Positions 1 to 8,902 of a DNA stretch of 64,000 bases are shown here, one piece after another. The stretch comes from Pantoea sp. Mb-10 (GTDB lineage Bacteria; Pseudomonadota; Gammaproteobacteria; Enterobacterales; Enterobacteriaceae). The DNA lies in the NCBI RefSeq assembly GCF_021272205.1, contig NZ_JAJSDX010000004.1, forward strand, positions 372,001 through 436,000, given 5' to 3'. A model generated the notes under the pieces. The model was not told the origin of the DNA and ran no database searches. It saw nothing but the letters and a program-made list of their open reading frames with translations. Numbering within the stretch: the first letter of the stretch is position 1; every line of letters starts with the position of its first letter. Position numbers and translations under genes: made by a program.

Positions 1-1514
1 AGCGTGAATTCCAGCCCGGCGGCGCTGTCGTGGTTGCCCACTATGCGGTTCGCCAGGCGAAAGGCGTAATCGTCCATCGGCCCGGACGGCGGAACGCCAA
101 TGTCCCAATAGCCCAAACGGCCAGGGTAATCCTGTACGCTGCTAAACGTGCCGGGCTGCAGCACTTCGATGGCGCTGGCGGCGGGAGTAAAGCTGTCCAG
201 AAAGCGCGTCCACATCTCGGCGTGGCGAAACGCCTCGGTGGCGACAATCTGACGCAGGTAGTCGAGGTTGGTGGCAATGCCGTGCAGCTGCGTTGCGGCC
301 AGCGCCTGCTGCATGTTGGCCAGCGCGGCGTCGCGCGTCTCGGCGTGGACGATCAGCTTGGCGACCATCGGATCGTAAAAGGCGGAGACCTCGCTACCGG
401 TGGTGACGCCGCTGTCGACGCGCACGCCTCCCGGGAACGCAACGTGGGTGAGGACGCCGGGGCTGGGCTGAAAGTTTTTCAGCGGGTCTTCGGCATACAG
501 CCGCACTTCTATGGCGGCACCCCGTGGCGGCTGCTGTAGGCGCGCCCAGTCGAGCGCCTCGCCAGCGGCCACCTTCAGCATGCACTCCACCAAATCCAGC
601 CCGGTGACGCACTCGGTGATCGGATGCTCGACCTGCAGGCGGGTGTTCACCTCCAGAAAGTAAAAGGCGTCCTGCGCGGCATCGTAGATGTACTCCACCG
701 TGCCCGCGCTGCGGTAGTTTACGCGTTCGCCCAGGCGCACCGCTGCCGCCAGCATGGCGTCGCGCGTGGCCTGCGGCAGGTTGGGGGCGGGCGTCTCTTC
801 AACCACTTTTTGATTGCGGCGCTGCAATGTACAGTCGCGCTCGCCCAGCGCCACCACGGTGCCGCGCCCGTCGCCAAAAATCTGCACTTCAATGTGGCGC
901 GCGCGATCGATGCAGCGCTCCAGAAATACCCCGGCATCGCTAAAGAACTGTTCGCCGAGGCGGCGCACGCTCGCCCAGGCGCTGGTCAGTGCCGCAGCGT
1001 CGGCGCAGCGCGTCAGGCCGATGCCGCCACCGCCCGCCGTGCTTTTCAACATCACCGGATAGCCGATGCGCTCGGCCGCCTGTAACGCCTGATCCAGCGT
1101 ATCAAGCAGCGGCGTGCCGGGCGTCATCGGCACGCCCGCTTCGGCCGCCAGTTCGCGCGCGCGGTGTTTTAGACCAAACTCACCGATCTGCTGGGCGGTG
1201 GGGCCGATAAACGTCATGCCCGCCTGCTCGCAGGCGTGGGCAAAGGGCAGGCTTTCCGACAGGAAGCCGTAGCCAGGCCAGATCGCCTGCGCGCCGCTTG
1301 CCTCCGCTGCCGCAAGAATTTTATCGATGCGCAGATAGCTGTCGCTGGCTTTATCGCCGCCCAGCGCCACGGCGATATCGGCCTCCCGAACGTGCTGGGC
1401 ATTGCGATCGACGTCGGCATAGACCGCCACGCTTTTTACGCCGAGGCGCTTGAGGGTGCGAATGGCGCGACAGGCAATCTCGCCACGATTGGCAATCAGG
1501 ACAGTTGTGAACAT
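1..1514 (-). CDS. uca: Urea carboxylase, N-terminal 504 residues (runs off the left edge)
   Basis: Biotin- and ATP-dependent carboxylation of urea to allophanate, the first step of the urease-independent urea route. The visible part starts with a biotin carboxylase domain: N-terminal IANRGEIACR, a glycine-rich ATP-grasp loop near residues 160-166, and EVNTRLQVEHPITE typical of biotin carboxylases. From about residue 450 the PGTFSSVQDYPGR stretch begins the KipA/AHS2-like carboxyltransferase domain. The family is about 1200 residues, so the rest, including the biotinyl domain, lies beyond base 1. The ATG lies 2 bp after the stop codon of the upstream allophanate hydrolase gene, so the two are surely co-transcribed. 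I read the frame open from 1514 to base 3. Confidence 0.93.
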   Translation of the reverse strand, partial: MFTTVLIANRGEIACRAIRTLKRLGVKSVAVYADVDRNAQHVREADIAVALGGDKASDSYLRIDKILAAAEASGAQAIWPGYGFLSESLPFAHACEQAGMTFIGPTAQQIGEFGLKHRARELAAEAGVPMTPGTPLLDTLDQALQAAERIGYPVMLKSTAGGGGIGLTRCADAAALTSAWASVRRLGEQFFSDAGVFLERCIDRARHIEVQIFGDGRGTVVALGERDCTLQRRNQKVVEETPAPNLPQATRDAMLAAAVRLGERVNYRSAGTVEYIYDAAQDAFYFLEVNTRLQVEHPITECVTGLDLVECMLKVAAGEALDWARLQQPPRGAAIEVRLYAEDPLKNFQPSPGVLTHVAFPGGVRVDSGVTTGSEVSAFYDPMVAKLIVHAETRDAALANMQQALAATQLHGIATNLDYLRQIVATEAFRHAEMWTRFLDSFTPAASAIEVLQPGTFSSVQDYPGRLGYWDIGVPPSGPMDDYAFRLANRIVGNHDSAAGLEFT

Positions 1515-1516
1515 GA

Positions 1517-3313
1517 TCAGTTGCTCCCCTGCGCAGCGAGCCAGTTACGCCAGCCGCCAAATTCAGTAATCTCCAGCGCCTGCGTCAGTGCCGCAGGCTC
1601 GCAAATAAAGCCTTTAACGCTGCTGCCGTCGGCCAGCGTCAGCGATCCGATTCCCAGCGGGGCCGGGATCTCCGCGACAAACTCGCCAAAGCGCGCCAGC
1701 GGGATATCCCACAGCTCAACGGTAATGGCGGCGCCGCGGTCGCTGCGCAGCAGCCCCGGTTTCTTGATGGGGCCGTCCAGCAGGGCGAACAGGCGGTAGC
1801 TATCGGCGGTGTGCGTCTCGGTGACCAGCACCGCGTCGCGCGAGGTGAGCTGATGGTTAAGCGGCATGCCGGTGAGGTGCGCGCCGACCACCGCCACGCG
1901 CACGTGCGCCGTTGAGGGCGGCAGCACGGCAGGCTGGGCGGGCAGCGCCTCACCGGTGGCCCCCAGCGGCAGCGCCAGGCGGTGCTGCCAGCGCAGACCA
2001 AACGCCGCGAGGGCGCGATCGTGCCAGGCGGGAGCAATCAGCGTAATGCCAGCGGGCAGGCCGTCGGCGCGGAAGGGACCGGGCAGCGCCAGCGCGCTTA
2101 AATCGGCGAGGTTAGTGAAGTTGGTGTAAGTGCCAAACTGCGAGTTGTAGCGCACCGGCTCCTGTTTCATCTCGTCCAGCGTGTGAATGGTGGGCGACGT
2201 GGGCACCACCAGCGCGTCGAACGGTGCCAGCGCCTCGGCAATCTGGCGCGTGTATTCTGCCCGCAGGTACTCTGCCTGGAAGGCCTCCACCGCGCTGTAT
2301 TTCAGGCCGCTGCTGACGATACCGTGCACCACCGGATCCATCTCCTGCGGGCGGTGAATCATCTCGCCCACCGCCACGGTGCGTTCGGCTACCCACGGGC
2401 CGTAATAGAGCTGCTCGGCAAGCTGGTGGAACGGGGTAAAGTCGATGGGATGCAGCGTGGCTCCTTCCGCCTCAAGTTGCGCCAGCGCGGCAAGCCACGC
2501 GTCCTCGGCCTGGCGATCGCCAAAAAACTCCACCGCAGCGGGAATGGCGAAGCGGGGACGCGCATTGAGGCTGGCGGGTGCAGTGCGCGGCGAGATGCGC
2601 GAGTAGGCATCTTCCTTGTCATACCCGGCGGCGAGGTTGGCCACGGTGAACGCATCCTCCACCGTTAAGGCAAATACCGACACGGTATCGTTCAGGCGGC
2701 AGGCTGGCACCACGCCGCGCGCAGAGAGCCAGCCTTTGGTGGGTTTGAGCCCAATGATATTGTTAAACCCTGCCGGGACGCGACCGGAGCCTGCGGTGTC
2801 GGTGCCGAGCGAGAACGCCACCAGCCCGCGTGCCAGCACCGACGCCGAGCCGGAGCTGGAGCCGCCGCTCACGTAATCGGGGTTAAAGGTGTTGCTCACC
2901 GCGCCAAACGGCGATCGGGTTCCCACCAGGCCGGTGGCGTATTGATCGAGATTGGTTTTGCCCACGACCACGGCGCCCGCCGCTTTCAGGCGCGCCACTA
3001 CGGTGGCATCGGCTTGCGCGGTATACGTGAACGCCGGGCAGGCGGCCGAGGTGGGCCAACCCGCCACATCAATGTTGTCCTTGACCGCAAAGGGCACGCC
3101 GAACAGCGGCAGCGCCGTGGGATCCTGCTGGTAGCGATCCAGCAGCGGGGCGATCTGTGCCTCAAGCTGAGCGGGTGTCGCGAGGTAGATCCAGGCATTG
3201 TCTTGCGCGTTAAGCGCGTCGAGATGGGCGGTCAGCAGCGTACGAAGTTGCTGCGGGTCCTGTTGATAACGCTGCTGCCACGCCTGAAGGGTGTAACCGA
3301 AGGTGGGTGCCAT
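1517..3313 (-). CDS. atzF: Allophanate hydrolase
   Basis: Amidase-signature enzyme that hydrolyses allophanate to ammonia and CO2, the second step after urea carboxylase. With the ATG at 3313 the protein has 598 residues. The Ser-cisSer-Lys triad is visible: Lys78 in PFAVKDN, Ser152 in GGSSSGS and Ser176 in TDTAGSGR. A C-terminal domain (about 455-598) of the allophanate hydrolase type follows. The frame is open 12 codons further up to 3349, but MAPTFGY is the better start because GGAA lies 7 bases before it. First gene of the visible operon, divergent from slt. Annotation systems also call it atzF or the hydrolase part of urea amidolyase. Confidence 0.93.
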   Translation of the reverse strand: MAPTFGYTLQAWQQRYQQDPQQLRTLLTAHLDALNAQDNAWIYLATPAQLEAQIAPLLDRYQQDPTALPLFGVPFAVKDNIDVAGWPTSAACPAFTYTAQADATVVARLKAAGAVVVGKTNLDQYATGLVGTRSPFGAVSNTFNPDYVSGGSSSGSASVLARGLVAFSLGTDTAGSGRVPAGFNNIIGLKPTKGWLSARGVVPACRLNDTVSVFALTVEDAFTVANLAAGYDKEDAYSRISPRTAPASLNARPRFAIPAAVEFFGDRQAEDAWLAALAQLEAEGATLHPIDFTPFHQLAEQLYYGPWVAERTVAVGEMIHRPQEMDPVVHGIVSSGLKYSAVEAFQAEYLRAEYTRQIAEALAPFDALVVPTSPTIHTLDEMKQEPVRYNSQFGTYTNFTNLADLSALALPGPFRADGLPAGITLIAPAWHDRALAAFGLRWQHRLALPLGATGEALPAQPAVLPPSTAHVRVAVVGAHLTGMPLNHQLTSRDAVLVTETHTADSYRLFALLDGPIKKPGLLRSDRGAAITVELWDIPLARFGEFVAEIPAPLGIGSLTLADGSSVKGFICEPAALTQALEITEFGGWRNWLAAQGSN

Positions 3314-3326
3314 AAAAAAATTCCAG

Positions 3327-3338
3327 CTGGTATACAAG
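3327..3338. promoter_or_regulatory. Candidate operator palindrome in the atzF leader
   Basis: The 12-mer CTGGTATACAAG has a perfect GTATAC core and pairs at 10 of 12 positions. It lies 14 bases before the atzF start. The form resembles sites of FCD-type GntR regulators, which often control urea carboxylase operons. That link is inference; no regulator gene is in the window. Confidence 0.3.
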
Positions 3339-3570
3339 ATGGCATTCAACAGAGCAAAGCGCGTGCCAAATCGCTAACGCACTGATTAGATTTAACTCCA
3401 TGATGAGTAATACGTTTTTGTTATGTTTCCGTGCACACGTGCGGCGCAGAGCGTGTGCTATCGCGGTGCGTTTGGGTAAATTTTGTGAAGAACATGGCAA
3501 CACTGAGCGGCCCTGGTTAGCATGAAAGGGGTTTGGCATAAGCGGATCGCAGCACTGAGAGGAGAGCGTA

Positions 3571-5490
3571 GTGGAGAAGTGGCGTAACTGGATGATAGGT
3601 GTTTGCCTGGTCAGCACGGCCAGCAGCGTATGGGCCGACTCGCTGGATCAGCAGCGGCAGCGCTATGCGCAAATTAAGCAGGCCTGGGATAACAATCAGA
3701 TGGACCAGGTGGCGCAGCTCATGCCGACCCTGCAGGACTATCCGCTCTATCCTTATTTGCAATATCGCTTGCTGGCGCAGGATCTCGATCAAGAGACGCC
3801 GCTGGCGGTGAATAACTTTATTCAGCAATACCCGACGCTGCCGCCTGCGCGTTCGCTCTCCACCCGGTTTGTGAACGTGCTGGCGCATCGTCAGGATTGG
3901 CAAGGGATCATCAGCTTTAGCCAACAGGAACCCAAACCGGTGCAGGCGCGCTGTAACTGGTATTACGCGAAGTGGGCCACCGGGCAGCAGCAGGCGGCGT
4001 TTGACGGCGCCAAACAGATTTGGCTGCGCGGCACCGCGTTGCCTAACGATTGCGACAGGCTGTTTTCGGTATGGCAGGCCAGCGGCCAACTTTCGCCCAT
4101 CACCATCCTTGAGCGTATTCGCCTGGCGATGAAGGCGGGCAACGACAGCCTGGTGAACTATCTGGCGAAGATGCTGCCAGCCGATTATCAAACGACCGCG
4201 AGCGCGCTGATTGCCTTGCAGCAAAACCCGCAAACCGTGACCACCTTTGCCAGCACGCTGGGCCCCACGGACTTTACGCGTATGGCGACAAACTACGCGT
4301 TCGCTCGCGTGGCGCGGGAGGATATGGACAACGCGCGCATGATGATCCCGCAGCTGGTGAAGGCGCAGAAAATGAGCCAGGCCGAAGAGCAGGATCTCAA
4401 AGAGATTGTGGTGTGGCGCATGATGGGGGCCGATCTCACTTCCGAGCAGGCGCGCTGGCGTGACGCGGTCGTCATGAACAGCGACTCTACGGCGCTGGTC
4501 GAGCGCCGCGTGCGGCTGGCGCTCAGTGAGAACGACCGCCGCGGGTTGAATACCTGGATCGCGCGGTTGCCGGTGGAAGCCAAAGAGAAAGATGAATGGC
4601 AATACTGGCAGGCCGACCTGTTGCTGTCGCAGGGGCGTAAAGAAGAAGGCGAGGAGATGCTGCGGAAGCTGATGCAGGCGCGCGGTTTTTATCCGATGGT
4701 CGCCGCGCAGCGCCTGGGCGTAGACTATCCGCTGAAAGTGGATAAGGCGCCTGCGGCGGACAACAGCGTGGTGCAAGGGCCGGAGATGGCGCGGGTGCGC
4801 GAGCTGATGTACTGGGGCATGGACAACCTGGCGCGCAGCGAGTGGGCCAATCTGATCGCCAGTAAAAACCTGTCGCAGCAGCAGATGCTGGCGCGTTACG
4901 CCAATGAGCAAGACTGGTGGGATCTCAGCGTGCAGGCCACCATCACCGCGAAAATGTGGGACAGCCTGAAAGAGCGCTTCCCGCTGGCGTGGCAGAACCT
5001 CTATCAGCAGTACACGCGTGATAAAAGCATCCCGCCCAGCTACGCGATGGCGATTTCGCGCCAGGAGAGCGCCTGGAACCCGAAAGCGCGTTCGCCAGTG
5101 GGAGCCAGCGGCCTGATGCAGGTGATGCCTGCCACGGCGACGCATACCGTGAAGATGTACAACATTCCCGGCTATGTGAACAGTAGCCAACTGCTGGATC
5201 CGCAGACCAATATCCAGATCGGTACGCAGTATCTGGAGTATGTCTTCCAGCAGTTTGGCCAAAACCGTATCTTCTCGTCAGCGGCCTATAATGCCGGGCC
5301 GGGTCGTGTACGCAGCTGGCTGAATAACAGCGCGGGCAAGCTCGATCCGGTGGCGTTTATTGAAACCATTCCGTTCTCAGAAACGCGCGGCTACGTGAAA
5401 AACGTGTTGGCGTATGATGCCTACTACCGCTATTTCATGGACCAGCCGGATAAGATTCTGACCGACGGCGAGTGGAATCGCCGCTACTAG
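3571..5490 (+). CDS. slt: Soluble lytic murein transglycosylase Slt70
   Basis: Periplasmic exo-lytic transglycosylase that cleaves MurNAc-GlcNAc bonds to 1,6-anhydro products during wall turnover. 639 residues against 645 in E. coli. A 22-residue signal peptide ends VWA before DSLDQQ. A long alpha-superhelical U/L domain follows, then the lysozyme-like SLT domain with the catalytic Glu499 in SRQESAWNP, the GASGLMQVMPATA motif and AYNAGPGRV. The start is GTG at 3571, preceded by AGAGGAGAG. Divergent from the urea operon and followed directly by trpR, as in E. coli. A 581-codon open frame on the opposite strand is a shadow. Confidence 0.97.
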   Translation: MEKWRNWMIGVCLVSTASSVWADSLDQQRQRYAQIKQAWDNNQMDQVAQLMPTLQDYPLYPYLQYRLLAQDLDQETPLAVNNFIQQYPTLPPARSLSTRFVNVLAHRQDWQGIISFSQQEPKPVQARCNWYYAKWATGQQQAAFDGAKQIWLRGTALPNDCDRLFSVWQASGQLSPITILERIRLAMKAGNDSLVNYLAKMLPADYQTTASALIALQQNPQTVTTFASTLGPTDFTRMATNYAFARVAREDMDNARMMIPQLVKAQKMSQAEEQDLKEIVVWRMMGADLTSEQARWRDAVVMNSDSTALVERRVRLALSENDRRGLNTWIARLPVEAKEKDEWQYWQADLLLSQGRKEEGEEMLRKLMQARGFYPMVAAQRLGVDYPLKVDKAPAADNSVVQGPEMARVRELMYWGMDNLARSEWANLIASKNLSQQQMLARYANEQDWWDLSVQATITAKMWDSLKERFPLAWQNLYQQYTRDKSIPPSYAMAISRQESAWNPKARSPVGASGLMQVMPATATHTVKMYNIPGYVNSSQLLDPQTNIQIGTQYLEYVFQQFGQNRIFSSAAYNAGPGRVRSWLNNSAGKLDPVAFIETIPFSETRGYVKNVLAYDAYYRYFMDQPDKILTDGEWNRRY

Positions 5491-5500
5491 CTGTGCTATG

Positions 5501-5528
5501 CTTCCGTACTCGTTAATGAGTACGGAAG
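5501..5528. promoter_or_regulatory. trp operator upstream of trpR
   Basis: A 28-bp inverted repeat with a single mismatched pair in its centre, core CGTACTCGTTAATGAGTACG at 5505-5524. It fits the TrpR consensus (GTACTAGTT and its complement). It lies between the slt stop and the trpR ATG, so trpR is probably autoregulated as in E. coli. The right arm also carries GGAAG, the likely ribosome binding site. Confidence 0.85.
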
Positions 5529-5535
5529 CCCCTTC

Positions 5536-5871
5536 ATGCCGCATCCCCTTTCTGCCCCTATTGCGTCGGACTCGTCCGGTGACGATAACTGGCCACGTTT
5601 TGTTCGCTTAATGCAAAACGCCTTCGCCGACGACGTTGCGCTGCCGCTGCTGCAGCTGATGATGACGCCCGACGAGCGGGAGGCATTTGGCACGCGCTTG
5701 CGCATTATTGAGGAACTAATGCACGGCGAAATGAGCCAGCGGGAGTTGAAAAATGCGCTGGGCGTGGGCATTGCCACCATCACGCGCGGGTCAAACAGCC
5801 TCAAAGAGGCGCCGCCAGAGCTTAAACGCTGGCTGACGGCACAGCTTGGTCAGGCGGACAATCACGAGTGA
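5536..5871 (+). CDS. trpR: Trp operon repressor TrpR
   Basis: Dimeric repressor that binds its operators when charged with L-tryptophan. 111 residues against 108 in E. coli. The core [18 protein letters not shown], the helix-turn-helix [20 protein letters not shown] and the following SNSLKEAP are clearly conserved. The N-terminal 20 residues differ, as is usual in this family. A near-perfect trp operator lies 11 bp upstream. The 3' end overlaps the convergent yjjX gene by 10 bp. Confidence 0.97.
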   Translation: MPHPLSAPIASDSSGDDNWPRFVRLMQNAFADDVALPLLQLMMTPDEREAFGTRLRIIEELMHGEMSQRELKNALGVGIATITRGSNSLKEAPPELKRWLTAQLGQADNHE

Positions 5872-6380
5872 TAGAGCGGATGCGTAAACGGGCATAAAGC
5901 CAGAATCAGCGCCTGATGATAGACGCTGGCGCGGGTGAGCCGGCCTTGCGTAAACGCGCCGATGGCCCCGCCTTTGTGCTTGATATTGTCGACGCCAGTC
6001 AGGCGCGCCATCTCGTCCCCCAGCTCGCGTCCCGCGGAAAGCCCAGCCATCACCACCGGCGGCAGCGTGAAACTGGCAGAGCGCGATTCACCGCGCTGGG
6101 CGGTATTCTCAATCACCATCCACGCAAACGCACTGTCGCCCTCGATTCCCGCTTCAATCGCCACCCAAAAATCCGCTGCCGGGCGCAGCTGGCGCGCATG
6201 CGCCACGCGCTGGCGTGCGCCGGTACGCGTCTCGCTGTCGCTTAACGGCTGTGCGGCCACGCCGCTCTCGACCTCGACCCCTTGAATATGGCAGGATCCG
6301 TCGCCGAAAACGTCGTTGAACGCCTGGCTAATGGCACGAATTTTTGCCGGATTAATGGTGGCTGCGACAACTTGGTACAT
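5862..6380 (-). CDS. yjjX: Inosine/xanthosine triphosphatase
   Basis: House-cleaning NTPase of the YjjX/NTPase_1 family, which hydrolyses ITP and XTP and keeps deaminated purines out of nucleic acids. 172 residues (E. coli 170). It starts [14 protein letters not shown] at 6380; the open frame goes six codons further but the family begins here. Visible family motifs are [34 protein letters not shown] and [20 protein letters not shown]. Convergent with trpR; divergent from gpmB, whose ATG is 52 bp away. Confidence 0.95.
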   Translation of the reverse strand: MYQVVAATINPAKIRAISQAFNDVFGDGSCHIQGVEVESGVAAQPLSDSETRTGARQRVAHARQLRPAADFWVAIEAGIEGDSAFAWMVIENTAQRGESRSASFTLPPVVMAGLSAGRELGDEMARLTGVDNIKHKGGAIGAFTQGRLTRASVYHQALILALCPFTHPLYHS

Positions 6381-6431
6381 AATTGTTTGAACCCTCAAGG
6401 CAAATTTGTCGCAGTATAACGGAAACTCAGC

Positions 6432-7079
6432 ATGCTACAGGTCTATCTTGTTCGTCACGGTGAAACGGTTTGGAATGCGGCCCGACGCATTCAGGGGCAG
6501 TCCGACAGTCCGCTGACGGAAAAAGGTGAGCAGCAAGCCCATCAGGTGGGCGAGCGGGTTAAATCGCTGGGCATCACCCACGTGATTGCCAGCGATTTGG
6601 GACGCACGCGCCGCACGGCGGAAATCATCGCCGATGCCTGTGGCTGCGAGGTGACGCTGGATGCGCGGCTGCGCGAACTCGATATGGGCTGCCTGGAGCA
6701 GCGCGAGCTCGATAAACTGACCGCGGAAGAGGAGAGCTGGCGTAAAGCGCTGGTGGATGGCACCGAAGGGGGGCGTATCCCCGGCGGCGAATCCATGCAA
6801 GAGCTGGCGACGCGCATGCACGCCGCGCTGAACGCGCTGCTGGCGCTGCCAGAAGGAAGCCGTCCGCTGCTGGTGAGTCACGGCATGGCGCTGGGCGCGC
6901 TGGTCAGCACCCTACTGGGACTGCCGGCACACGCTGAGCGTCGCCTGCGTTTGCGTAACTGCTCGCTGTCGCGCGTGGATTATCAACAGAGCGCCTGGCT
7001 GGCACCGGGCTGGATCGTTGAAATGGCCGGGGATATCTCGCACCTTGATGCGCCAGCGCTGGATGAGTTGCAGCGCTAA
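6432..7079 (+). CDS. gpmB: Phosphoglycerate mutase-like phosphatase GpmB
   Basis: Histidine phosphatase superfamily member. 215 residues, the same as E. coli GpmB (YtjC). The phospho-acceptor is His9 in [10 protein letters not shown], and a second catalytic histidine sits in [12 protein letters not shown]. The family was named for similarity to cofactor-dependent phosphoglycerate mutase, but its real substrate is uncertain; phosphatase activity is the safer call. Same gene order (yjjX, gpmB, rob) as E. coli. Ends in a shared terminator with rob. Confidence 0.95.
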   Translation: MLQVYLVRHGETVWNAARRIQGQSDSPLTEKGEQQAHQVGERVKSLGITHVIASDLGRTRRTAEIIADACGCEVTLDARLRELDMGCLEQRELDKLTAEEESWRKALVDGTEGGRIPGGESMQELATRMHAALNALLALPEGSRPLLVSHGMALGALVSTLLGLPAHAERRLRLRNCSLSRVDYQQSAWLAPGWIVEMAGDISHLDAPALDELQR

Positions 7080-7088
7080 ACCGCTAAA

Positions 7089-7120
7089 AAAAATGCCGTC
7101 TTGCTGACGGCATTTTTATT
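7089..7120. terminator. Bidirectional terminator between gpmB and rob
   Basis: Stem ATGCCGTC (7093-7100) with GACGGCAT (7106-7113) and a 5-nt loop. A-run before and T-run after, so it can work for gpmB on the plus strand and rob on the minus strand. Confidence 0.88.
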
Positions 7121-7128
7121 CGTGCGGA

Positions 7129-8001
7129 TTACACCGGGCGAATCGGAATCAGGTATTCACAGCGAATTTCCGTCGGCGGTTCGCTGCGCTTCTTGCCGCC
7201 GTGCGTGTAGAACCGCTCAATATCCTGGCCCTGGCGTCGCACCAGACCCAGCGTGGGCATACAGGTGCCGTAGAGCAGCAGGATAAAGTCCTGCAGTGCG
7301 CTACGCGGACCGTTGTAAGTAAACTGCACGTACTCGCCCGCTTCTAAAATCACGCTTTGATTCGACTGCATGCTTTTCGCCAGCTGATCGGCAGGCACCG
7401 CCGTGGTATAGAGAATCTCCTGCTCATCCTCTTTTTCCTGACTGGGGCGCACCTGGTGCAGGCCATAGAGCACCGGCGGTACGGTATCGGTCTCCAGCAG
7501 GAACTGCTTCCAGAAGTGCAGGCGCATCTCGTCGCGGTAGCGCGAAATCTGTTCCAGCGTGCAGGTATAGCTTTGCGTTTGCCCTACCAGCACGGTTTCA
7601 GGCAGCGTAACAAACTCGGCCTGCGGCAGCGGCTGATCGTCAAGGCGGATCGGCGGACGGATCCCGTAGGAGTTCCATTCTGATGCGCGGCGATACCACG
7701 CGGGCGTTTGATTAAACTGTTTTTTAAACGCGCGGGTAAACGTCTGCTGCGAGTCAAACCGGTATTGCAGGGCAATATCGAGAATGGGGCGGCTGGTCAG
7801 ACGCAGCGCGACGGCCGCTTTTGAGAGCCGACGGGCGCGAATATAGGCGCCGATCGCATGGCTTGTCACTTCTTTGAACATACGCTGCAAATGCCATTTG
7901 GAGTAGCCTGCTTTCAGCGCAACGTTATCTAATGAAAGCGGCTGATCCAGATGGCTCTCCAGCCAGACAAGCAAATCGCGAATGATACCGGCTTGGTCCA
8001 T
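7129..8001 (-). CDS. rob: AraC-family regulator Rob
   Basis: Transcription activator of the MarA/SoxS/Rob regulon (efflux, redox and organic-solvent stress). 290 residues (E. coli 289). An N-terminal AraC/XylS DNA-binding domain with two helix-turn-helices covers about residues 1-105 (LDNVALKAGYSKWHLQRMFK and ILDIALQYRFDSQQTFTRAF). A GyrI-like effector domain follows, which binds bile salts and fatty acids in E. coli Rob. Start ATG at 8001. Divergent from creA across 191 bp. That gap holds a weak marbox-like sequence around 8051-8069 (ATAGCAC, then GCACAAA), which could point to control by its own regulon; low confidence. Confidence 0.96.
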   Translation of the reverse strand: MDQAGIIRDLLVWLESHLDQPLSLDNVALKAGYSKWHLQRMFKEVTSHAIGAYIRARRLSKAAVALRLTSRPILDIALQYRFDSQQTFTRAFKKQFNQTPAWYRRASEWNSYGIRPPIRLDDQPLPQAEFVTLPETVLVGQTQSYTCTLEQISRYRDEMRLHFWKQFLLETDTVPPVLYGLHQVRPSQEKEDEQEILYTTAVPADQLAKSMQSNQSVILEAGEYVQFTYNGPRSALQDFILLLYGTCMPTLGLVRRQGQDIERFYTHGGKKRSEPPTEIRCEYLIPIRPV

Positions 8002-8192
8002 AAAACATCCTCATAACTCTCTGGTGGCGCAACGACGGCGTCGTCGAATAATAGCACTTAATGCACAAAATCGTGGGAGCGGTACGGCATCGGCTATGCT
8101 AATCAAGGTAGGGTCTGTCACGTCAGGTTGCGTGCCTGATTTGATAGACAATACATTACATTCTCATCTATTCAATTGGCAATGGTAACTCG

Positions 8193-8684
8193 ATGACAAT
8201 AGCTCGCATTCTTATAATCACGCTCGCAACTTTCACCTTCTGCGCCAGCGCGCAGGCTGAAGAGATCGGTTCGGTGGATACGGTATTCAAAATATTCGGT
8301 CCTGACCACAAGATCGTGGTGGAAGCGTTTGACGATCCCGACGTCAAAAATGTCACCTGCTACATCAGCCGAGCAAAAACCGGTGGGATCAAAGGTGGAT
8401 TGGGGCTAGCGGAAGATACGTCCGACGCCGCCATTTCCTGCCAGCAGGTGGGGCCCGTAGAGCTTAGCGATAAAATTGCACAAGGCAAGGCGCAGGGGGA
8501 GGTGGTATTCCGTAAACGCACTTCGCTGGTGTTTAAAAAATTACAGGTAGTGCGTTTCTTCGACCAGAAACGCCACGCGCTGGTTTACCTGAGCTACTCC
8601 GACAAAGTGGTCAACGGCTCACCGAAAAACGCGCTGAGCGCGGTGCCGATCATGCCGTGGAACACCGCGCCTGCTACGCCGTAA
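8193..8684 (+). CDS. creA: CreA family secreted protein
   Basis: Small exported protein of unknown molecular function, 163 residues (E. coli CreA 157). Signal peptide of 22 residues ending SAQA before EEIGSV. The body keeps the family's conserved [32 protein letters not shown] and SCQQVGP stretches, with two cysteines likely to form a disulfide. In E. coli it is followed by the creBCD two-component genes. Here it stands alone and its transcript ends at a strong terminator before convergent arcA. Confidence 0.93.
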   Translation: MTIARILIITLATFTFCASAQAEEIGSVDTVFKIFGPDHKIVVEAFDDPDVKNVTCYISRAKTGGIKGGLGLAEDTSDAAISCQQVGPVELSDKIAQGKAQGEVVFRKRTSLVFKKLQVVRFFDQKRHALVYLSYSDKVVNGSPKNALSAVPIMPWNTAPATP

Positions 8685-8797
8685 CGGCAGCCTGCTGCCG
8701 TTTGAGTAATGACACGACGCTATCACGTTATAAAGAGAAAAATTCTTAAGAGGCCTGAGTTCAATTTATCACGGTGGCCGATTGCGCCACGAAGACC

Positions 8798-8824
8798 AAA
8801 CCGGGACAGTGTCCCGGTTTTTTG
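8798..8824 (+). terminator. Rho-independent terminator downstream of creA
   Basis: A 10-bp stem AAACCGGGAC (8798-8807) with GTCCCGGTTT (8811-8820), 3-nt loop and T-tract. It is 114 bp after the creA stop. Confidence 0.82.
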
Positions 8825-8851
8825 CGTGTAAAAGCCCGCGACGCACAATGT

Positions 8852-8884
8852 AAAAAGGAGAGCACGCCAGGCTCTCCTTTTCTT
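8852..8884 (-). terminator. arcA terminator (probably bidirectional)
   Basis: Stem AAAGGAGAGC (8854-8863) with GCTCTCCTTT (8871-8880), 7-nt loop. It lies just beyond the arcA stop codon and has a T-tract when read on the minus strand. Confidence 0.82.
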
Positions 8885-8902
8885 TCCTATCACAACCGAA
8901 GC

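Noticed and set aside
3517..5262. A 581-codon open frame on the minus strand opposite slt
   Set aside because: Fully antisense to a certain gene, very rich in His, Arg and Leu, and without known motifs; a product of GC-rich codon bias in slt.
8709..8831. A 40-codon frame after creA
   Set aside because: It runs through the creA terminator, is full of rare Arg codons and has no ribosome binding site.
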